This document shows positions 44,745-64,000 of a DNA stretch of 64,000 nucleotides, in pieces. The stretch's first letter is position 1; each line of letters begins with the position of its first letter. The notes under the pieces were generated by a model, which made no database searches, was not told the DNA's origin, and saw only the letters and a program-made list of their open reading frames with translations. A program made the translations under genes and the position numbers. This stretch comes from Pterobdella sp. o SKG-2022 (taxonomy: Eukaryota; Annelida; Clitellata; Hirudinida; Piscicolidae), in contig OZ038323.1 of the NCBI GenBank assembly GCA_964035795.1, positions 10,844,291-10,908,290 on the forward strand. Direction: 5' to 3'.

Positions 44745-47700
44745 ATGTTTTCGAAATTATCAGCTGCTTTTTTTTCTCAACCAAAATCTTTTATCAAACA
44801 TATTTTTCCAAAACGACATGCTGCCACATTTACCTACGTTCCCACTGAAGCTCCTTCTGACGCAGGTAGTCTAAACATGATGACATTTTGAAATATAAAC
44901 TTCAATTTAGATAACTTGTTCACATAAAAAACTTTAAACATCATGACTTGTTTTTCAGGTAGCACAAAAAAGATGAATTTGTGTCAAGCCCTTCAGAACT
45001 GCATGGATATAGCATTAGAAGAAGATCCTACTACAAGTTTCATTCATATAGTTTTTCTTCAGTTTCTTCCAATCTCAAACCTTGATATTAATTTCAAATT
45101 GAACAAAACAGTTATTTTTGGAGAGGATATAGCTTTTGGGGGTGTGTTCAGATGTACTGTAGGCTTGAGGGAGAAGTATGGAGAAGATAGGTCTTTTAAA
45201 TCTTTTCATATAACATATTACTGGTATTTATTTTTTTTTTCTTCAAATAAATTATATATCAGAGCAAATTAAATGTTTTCATTAATTTTAAATAACAATT
45301 CATATAACAATTTTTTCTCAGAGTTTTCAACACACCACTGTGTGAACAAGGAATAGCAGGGTTTGGGATTGGAGCAGCAATGGCAGGTTCCAAAGTCATA
45401 GCTGAAATGCAGTTTGCTGATTATATCTTTCCAGCTTTTGATCAAGTTATTATTTTTCAATCATAATAACTAAAGAAATTGATCTTTAGATTTTTATTTT
45501 TGTTCTCTTATTGTATGTTTCTTACCACACAGCATTTAATCTTCCTTATTAACTTATTTAACTAAAAACCACCATAACTACTCCATCAAAGATAGTGAAT
45601 GAAGCAGCCAAGTACCGTTACAGATCTGGCAATCAATTTGACTGTGGCAAGTTGACCTTCAGAGCTCCATGTGGGGCTGTTGGTCACGGAGCCTTGTACC
45701 ACTCCCAGAGTCCTGAAGCATACTTTGCACACACACCTGGTCTCAAGGTTTGAAGGGGTGGTATTGGATAGTTGTGGGTACGGTATTGTAATGGAGGCTG
45801 CCAAACAATCGTGTGGATGTATTGTAACTGGATAAGGAATGATTTGATTGGTTTAATTTGATCTCATTTCAACATTTATTCCAAAAGCAGGAAAAAATGA
45901 TGAAATGAGCTTAAGTTTCTTGAAACAAATAAAACTGTTGATTTATGCAGTAATGGATTATGAAATATAAAGATATAATCATTTACCTCTGAATGTTACA
46001 ATAATAGTATCACAATAAAATTATTTGCATCAAAATAAACCAATATTTAAAATATATTTGAAAACAAAAAATTTTTTCACGAAAAAATGAACCTTTTTTG
46101 AAGCAGTGTGCTTCAAAACTAATCACGAAAAATTTCGTGTTCAGTTGATCAAAATGATAACCTTGTTTTGTGTTAGAGATTTTTGTTCAAAAGTTCAAGG
46201 TTCAGTTAATTTCTAAAGCTTCAATATTAAGAGGGTTTTATTTTTATTCATAATTTTTAATAATATTTAATTTAAAATACTCATAAAATAACTATTTAAA
46301 AAATATCAGCTATAGAATATATAGAAGGTGTATTTAATTGCTTAATTTTAATGTAAAAAAACTAATTGGTCTATATAATAATATAAAACTACTATAGTCG
46401 ATTCATATTGATGGATTTTGTTTGATAATAGAATTAATTTATGTCAATCTAAAGTACAAAAAACATAATTACTGAACTACAAAAATTCTTCATTTTATTA
46501 AAAAATGCCAACCTTTTTGTTAACAATGCAACTTTTCACGTTTATGAGAGTGTAACACTGTTAACGAAAAGGATATCCTATAATGATAGTGAATATTATT
46601 TTTATGATTGAGATAATTAAAATCGTATCATCATTACGCTTCAAAGCCCCAATCAGCCCTATATGAATCGATATCATTGAAATCATTGCCACCCTCAACA
46701 CCCACGTAACATAGGTAGTAGTACCGAGGGGACCAGTGGAAGCTAAGGGCTTACTGACCGCATGCATTGAAGACCCAAACCCTTGCATCTTTTTTGAGCC
46801 CAAAATTCTGTACAGAAGTGCTATAGAGATGGTACCTGAGACAAAGTACACTATCCCTCTGTCTGTGGCTGATGTGCTCAAGGAAGGTTTGATGGTTGTG
46901 GAGTACTGAGGAGGGTTGTCATTGTAAATATAACGATATATCGTGGTGGTAACAATGAATTAAGATGGAAGGATGTTTGCAGGTAAAGACGTCACCGTGG
47001 TTGGATGGGGAACCCAGGTTCATGTGTTACAGGAGGTCATCAAGATGGCGAGAGAAAAGTTCAAGGTTGATCTTTTTTTATTGCGGTTTCTTATTTGGTT
47101 TCAAAACTACACAAGACTAGACTATAGTTGTGACCTCAGATAAGCTGTGAACTAATCGACCTGAGAACTATACTACCGTGGGATGTTGATACCATTGCCA
47201 AGGTTCGTTGTGTGTCTGTTTGTATTATATTAAATATTGTTGGAAACATCGAGAAAAGTCATTGTCGTAGAGCTGGGTTGGTAGATGCCTAACAAGGGCG
47301 GGAAAAGGTAAGGTCAGGAAAGTCAGTCACCTTTTAGACGAGAGAAATATGATGTTATAAAAATATTTTTGCATAAATATTATTTAGTCAATATAAATGT
47401 ACATCCCTAGTCGGTCTGCAAGACAGGTCGTTTGGTGATCGCTCACGAAGCTCCAATCACAGGCGGCTTTGCTGCTGAAATTGCTTCAACAATACAGGTT
47501 TGAATATTTTTCCGTTTTATATTGAAAAAAAGTAAAATAATTAAAAAATTTTTTTTTAATTTTATAGGTTTTTTCAAAATTTATGTTTCAATAATTTTTG
47601 AAAATATTTTTTTTTGTCAATAGAGCGAGTGCTTTTTAAATTTGGAGTCTCCCATAGAGAGAGTTTGCGGTTACGACACACCATTCCCCCACGTTTTCGA

Positions 47701-47764
47701 GCCTTTTTACATGCCCGACAAGTGGAGGTGCTTAGACGCTATAAAGAAAGTCATAGATTATTAA
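44745..47764 (+). CDS. BCKDHB: 2-oxoisovalerate dehydrogenase E1 beta subunit, mitochondrial, complete
   Basis: Ten phase-consistent exons: 44745-44865, 44958-45036, 45112-45190, 45322-45445, 45592-45747, 46716-46886, 46983-47065, 47140-47202, 47411-47497 and 47624-47764 (stop TAA). It is the beta subunit of the E1 component of the branched-chain alpha-keto acid dehydrogenase complex, which decarboxylates keto acids of Leu, Ile and Val with thiamine diphosphate in the mitochondrial matrix. Visible: a basic, Ser/Phe-rich mitochondrial presequence ([19 protein letters not shown]), [96 protein letters not shown], the transketolase C-terminal domain with [12 protein letters not shown], and a tail [19 protein letters not shown]. 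Length is about 367 residues, slightly below the human 392. The exon at 46716 also has an antisense open frame, which is a shadow. Confidence 0.98.
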
Positions 47765-49180
47765 AAAAGCGCTATTTTATTTAAATTTCCGGTTTCCAAT
47801 AACTAATTGTATGTAAATTTAATTAGGTTATTCCAAATTACGCAAATGACTAAATTTGTGAAAAATTTTACTAATTAACTTACATAAAACTTTTAATTTT
47901 TTTTATATAACCTCGTATACCTTCATGCATTCTTCATTAGATCTTACTAAAGTAGTTGCGTCCATCAATTATATGGCCACTTCGTTTTTTAACATGATCA
48001 ATAATATTTTTTGGATTGAAAATAAAATTTTCACCAGTTCTTTGTCGTTTATTTTTTCATATTCATCAAAATTCGAATTGCTATTCACATTTGATATTAA
48101 TCAAAAGATTGTTTAAGGTTAATAAAAGAGCACCATGATGTATGCTATAGACGATCGTTCATGCTACATCTGGTGTTTAAAAGCAATAGAAACCATATGG
48201 GCTAACAAAGTGTATATTTTAAAATAACTTCTTACAATAGTTATTTTGAAACCTCCTTGACTACGCACAAATTGTTGATTTGAAGCTTGAAACAATAGAT
48301 CTGAAAAAATAATAAAGTTGTGCAAATAAATAACTTGATATTGCTTGAAAGCTCAATCAAAATTTTGAATACTTGAGTATGATTTTTTCATGTTTATTTT
48401 TAAATTTTGTGTAAAGCTGATAAATTTTGAATATTTTTGTAAAAACCCATCATGTCTACGAAATATACAATGTATTATATTCTTTAGTCGTAATACAGTT
48501 CAAAATACAACGGGGCGTCAATACTTGGAATATTATTGTTTAATATTTGAATAATAAATACAATGAGTGTCATACTAGTTTAATATTGTACAAAACCGTA
48601 TCAAGTGCTAAAAAATTTGGTTAATAGAGGATATAAATTAAAAGATTGAAATCACAGATAAATATTTTGGTACTCATTTAATATTAAGATATTTTATTAA
48701 AGCAGTTATACTCTGAATGTTCCAAATTTGTTAACTTTTAATAAAGTAGATGGCTCAGGCCTCGGGAATAGGTCAGTATTAAATAATTAATTAGCAGCAA
48801 AATTGTTTTTCTGTGAGATTTCTTGTTTTATTTTGAAATCTTATATGAACATCTGTTGAAGTTTTTATGATAATGCTCTTGTTGACGCTGTAGCGTACGA
48901 ACCGTTGTATGTTTTGCTTGCATTCTACCAAACTTTGCTCTATATAGGTTATTTACATGAGATTTTTCAATTGTCAAGCCGTTTTCTGTTCGAGATAGTT
49001 TCTTGGTTTGTAGGAACTTTGAGTTTGCTTGAAATATTTTTTTTCATATCCACCAAATCACTCCATTTTCACATATTTTGTTTCCATAACACTATTTTCA
49101 ATAAAAAAACTTCAAGTTTATCAAAATTGTTTAAAAAATTCACTGATTGAACTAAAGTCTATAAAACATAAAATCATTAG
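47765..49180. other. Intergenic region before ATP8A-like gene
   Basis: No coding exon was recognised. It should contain the BCKDHB 3' UTR and the flippase promoter and first exon, but the latter could not be identified. Confidence 0.45.
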
Positions 49181-61010
<11,830 letters not shown>

Positions 61011-63842
61011 AGTGTTTAGCCTCCTATTATTATTATTACCAATTTTTTGTTATTCTTATTATTACTTCTTTCTCACCATTACAGAAAATTATTTCAAATC
61101 ATCACCGAAATTTTCCATTCATTCAATCCACACACTCACACGTGCAGTTTCCCGTATATTCCACTAATTAGCATTACTTGTTGTATTATGAGTATTATCA
61201 TTACTCGAATCGTCATAGGCTTTTATCAATTTCCTCGCCACTTCTTTATTGGCCAGTTTAAGTATGAGTATCAGGTCATTGTGTTTTTTTTGCTTTTTTT
61301 AATGTTGCTTTCTATTATTTATTTTGATACCATTTTATTATATTTTTCATCGTTGTTACTATTAATATTTTCAATTGTTTTCATTATTAATATTTTGTTT
61401 TTAGTATTATATTTTTATTTATTTTCCATAAACTAAATGGCTACCATTGTTACACGCATAATCTTCAAACCATTACTACTCTTATTACACCTACAACTGC
61501 AAACTAAATTAGGTTTTTTCTCCTTTTTGCTCCAGTACAAATGACACAAACATACCGTTATAGCCGCATTAAGCTCAAATAGTGGCGCCAACCCCAAGGA
61601 GTTTTTAGTGCGAATAAATGTTATAATAACATTTAAAAATGAATATTCAATATATTATATTTATTGGGGTTGAACAATGGAGTTTAAATACAAAAGAGCG
61701 TTCTATAATTGAGCTTTAATAAAAATTCAATGATATAAAATAAATAAGTACGAGTTAATACGTTTAATGATATAATAAAATTTAATACAAATCCCAACAC
61801 ACCTGTACACTTGTATTAACCACTCACATCGGATAACATTTGTTATTGCAAGCATTTACATCAGTGCAGTAATTATCGGTATATTGCTATTGTTCTGTCG
61901 CTGTTTATTCATTATATACTTTTATTAATAATCAAGGTCGGCATGATAATGATGTTTATGGTGGTGTGGTAGTAGTTATGAATGGTTATTATTAACAACG
62001 TGATTTGTTTTGAGTTGATAGCATTAAATATCCCTGTACTAAAATACCATCAACAGATCCACGTGGGTTGTGAGTGTCTGTAGTTTATGTGGTGGTATAA
62101 TGGTGTTGTGTTGCTGAGTGTTGTTGTGTGTTGTGTAGTTGTTGAGCGTTTTGTAGTTGTGTTATAATGCTTGGATGTGGTGGTGGTATGGATGTGAGGT
62201 TATCTGTAGTTTTTGTCGTTTCATTATTCGGTAATGCTAATAATAATAATTTTGATAATAATAAGAATAATAACAAGGTTGATAATAATAACAATGTTGA
62301 TAATGGTAAGAATAATAAAAATAATAAAATTTATAATAAAAACAATAATAAAGTTTATAATAATAAGAATAATAATAATAGTTGCTTATTTTTTTAGTAT
62401 TGATTTTTTTTTGTAGTTTTGATAGACAAATTTTAATGAGGATATTTTTGCATTATTCGATGGATACCTGCGCATATATTTTGAAGAATCTAAACAGAAT
62501 TAAACGCTTCATAAATTTTTGATGTATCATATTTTAAAAATTTCTACTTTTTTTTTCACGAATGAATCTTGATAATTATCATTTTTTTATCGCCCTAAAG
62601 ATTATATATATATTTTTTTTTGTTTAAATTTCTATTATTAATTTGAAAAAACTCAAAAATATTTTGAATATTCTATTTGTTTATTCAGCCTATTCATTAA
62701 ATATATGAAGTAAGTGTGAATATTTTGTGTTTATGCATGTTTGTGACAAAATCTGCACCGTCATCTGCAAACATACGACATTTTTATTGGTTAATTTATT
62801 ATCGCTCTTTTTTCAATCTCTTTTCTATGTGCTATAAATAACTTTAACGAATTTATGTTTTTATTGTATACTCAATAGTTAATGTGCTATTTATGAGGTC
62901 AAATGTATTCTTTGTTTTGATTACATCTCAACCTTTGCTTACATTTATTCTTGATATTATTACGGTTAACAATTTATCAACGACACGTCAAATGTTAGTT
63001 TTTGAATACATTTATTGAAATATAGGAGCTAGAATTTTCTTTATCGTTTTATGCTAAGGTTGTACTTAAAGAAAATTCTAGCTTCCTTCCTCAAAAAATG
63101 TTTTTAAAAGTTCCTCACATTTGATGTTTTGTTGAAAAATAGTGTTAAAAATATTCACGCTGTTTTGAATAGTTGATTATTATTATAACATTATGAAGCT
63201 TATGTGCAACTGCTTCTGGTAGCATGCAGGTCGATGCTTGATTTCCTCAATTTTAAACTTGAAACGCTAAAAAATTTTGAGTTCATTAAAAAATTTATTT
63301 TTATAAATATTTTGTATCGAAACCATAACACCTGTTGTATTTGTGGCCCAATTCAAGGGGTTGTTGTCGCATCTCCATCGAGCTACATGACCTATTTAAA
63401 TATTGATGTCCAATCCTAACGACACTTCATCCATATTTTCCTCCTTAAACACGTTGTCTCAATAAAGTGAATCAAATGTAGTGTCTAAGCTTCGAGAAAT
63501 TTATTGTATAGCAGCAATGCAATAAAAATATTTAATTATGCCAACTCCAGTTATTGGGACATGCACGGTAGAAAACTCTAATTGTTGTTCGTCAATCGTG
63601 TTCGAATATGACCATGGCAACAAAGAAAAAAAATATTATTGTTTATATATACATATATATTTTAGTAAATAAAGCTGTGTAGAAAATTATCATAATAAGA
63701 GATGAAAATAAATATTATCATAAAATAAATCAATAAATAAGAATGAATAAGTAAGCTATAATAGTAATAATAATAGAACAAAATAAAAGTAAAATATTAA
63801 ATGAATAGAAATAAATAAGATGAATTAAAGATAAAATAGCTC
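61011..63842. other. AT-rich intergenic region
   Basis: Holds the flippase 3' UTR and no recognised gene. AAT/AAC-rich simple sequence lies at 62235-62390 and a hairpin at 63003-63100. Open frames here are low complexity. Confidence 0.5.
63003..63100. repeat. Hairpin repeat with GGTTGTACTTA core
   Basis: GGAGCTAGAATTTTCTTTA and its near reverse complement TAAAGAAAATTCTAGCTTCC flank ATGCTAAGGTTGTACT. The core matches the loop of the 55741-55945 element. Confidence 0.7.
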
Positions 63843-64000
63843 TTATCTGTGTGTTCTTGTGTGGCTGATCAGACAGATTCGCGCCAGAAAACCTCTTCCG
63901 CATGTTTGACACCAGTGTGTGGGAAGTCTCTCTGGTGCACCTTCTCCAGCTTTGCGTCTTATGAATTTTAAGTTTGCAGCGTTTAGACGGTTTTCTTCTG
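63843..64000 (-). CDS. C-terminus of a C2H2 zinc-finger protein or retroelement ORF (partial)
   Basis: Minus-strand frame open from the right edge to a TAA at 63845-63843. It ends with one C2H2 finger: WCQTCGRGFLARICLISHTR followed by THR, i.e. Cys-x2-Cys-x12-His-x3-His, three residues before the stop. Upstream it is basic and lacks other fingers. A lone terminal finger of the form CxxCGRxFxARIxLxSHxRTH is, as I recall, common at the C-terminus of non-LTR retrotransposon ORFs in invertebrates and fish, so a LINE 3' end is plausible. An ordinary zinc-finger gene cannot be excluded from 52 residues. Confidence 0.6.
   Translation of the reverse strand, partial: EENRLNAANLKFIRRKAGEGAPERLPTHWCQTCGRGFLARICLISHTRTHR

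Noticed and set aside
46561..46881. 106-residue minus-strand open frame with hydrophobic segments
   Set aside because: It is the antisense of the BCKDHB exon 46716-46886, whose sense frame matches the family in full.
62167..62397. 76-residue + strand frame with signal-like start and Asn-rich body
   Set aside because: The body is AAT/AAC simple sequence, with no splice partner or similarity.

Overview
The window is nuclear genomic DNA from an invertebrate animal. It is AT-rich, its genes are split into many small exons by GT-AG introns of roughly 60-900 bp, it carries long microsatellites, and it has one 200-base assembly gap (10619-10818). The gene set (heparan sulfate 3-O-sulfotransferase, KDM6/UTX, GEMIN8, ATP8A flippase, BCKDHB, a von Willebrand-type ectodomain protein) is metazoan. 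Compact AT-rich genes, Asn-rich low-complexity coding and trinucleotide microsatellites would suit a lophotrochozoan, perhaps a leech or other annelid, but that is inference.

Layout. 1-6140 (+): 3' part of a secreted VWA/VWD/TIL/EGF protein. 7026-8909 (-): heparan sulfate 3-O-sulfotransferase. 9609-10985 (+): middle part of a DNAJC16-like protein interrupted by the assembly gap. 12773-15304 (+): complete RPF1 (Brix ribosome biogenesis factor). 16752-24212 (-): unrecognised Asn-rich protein, a short membrane exon joined across a 4.7-kb intron (holding a ~570-bp CTA microsatellite) to a 2.56-kb terminal exon. 27283-29561 (-): complete syntaxin-7/12-type Qa-SNARE. 30303-37850 (+): KDM6/UTX-like TPR-JmjC protein with altered iron and 2-oxoglutarate ligands. 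38202-40239 (+): complete TMX2. 42095-43611 (+): complete FNTA. 43876-44478 (-): GEMIN8. 44745-47764 (+): complete BCKDHB. 49181-61010 (+): nearly complete ATP8A-type P4-ATPase flippase. 63843-64000 (-): C-terminus of a C2H2 zinc-finger protein or retroelement ORF.

The genes do not form one pathway; this is an ordinary animal neighbourhood of mostly housekeeping genes (ribosome and snRNP assembly, prenylation, branched-chain catabolism, ER redox and folding, membrane fusion, lipid flipping). Several pairs are tightly packed: FNTA and GEMIN8 converge within 265 bp, GEMIN8 and BCKDHB diverge with 266 bp between start codons, and KDM6-like and TMX2 lie in tandem 351 bp apart.

The most unusual observations are (1) the UTX-like JmjC domain, where the HxE iron-binding Glu reads Gly and three of four 2-oxoglutarate contacts are changed, so it looks like a conserved pseudo-demethylase; (2) a phase-matched join that turns a long Asn-rich ORF into the cytoplasmic tail of a single-pass membrane protein; and (3) two dispersed families of palindromic or hairpin elements. 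Exon boundaries were read by eye from splice sites, reading frame and family similarity recalled from memory; no search was run.
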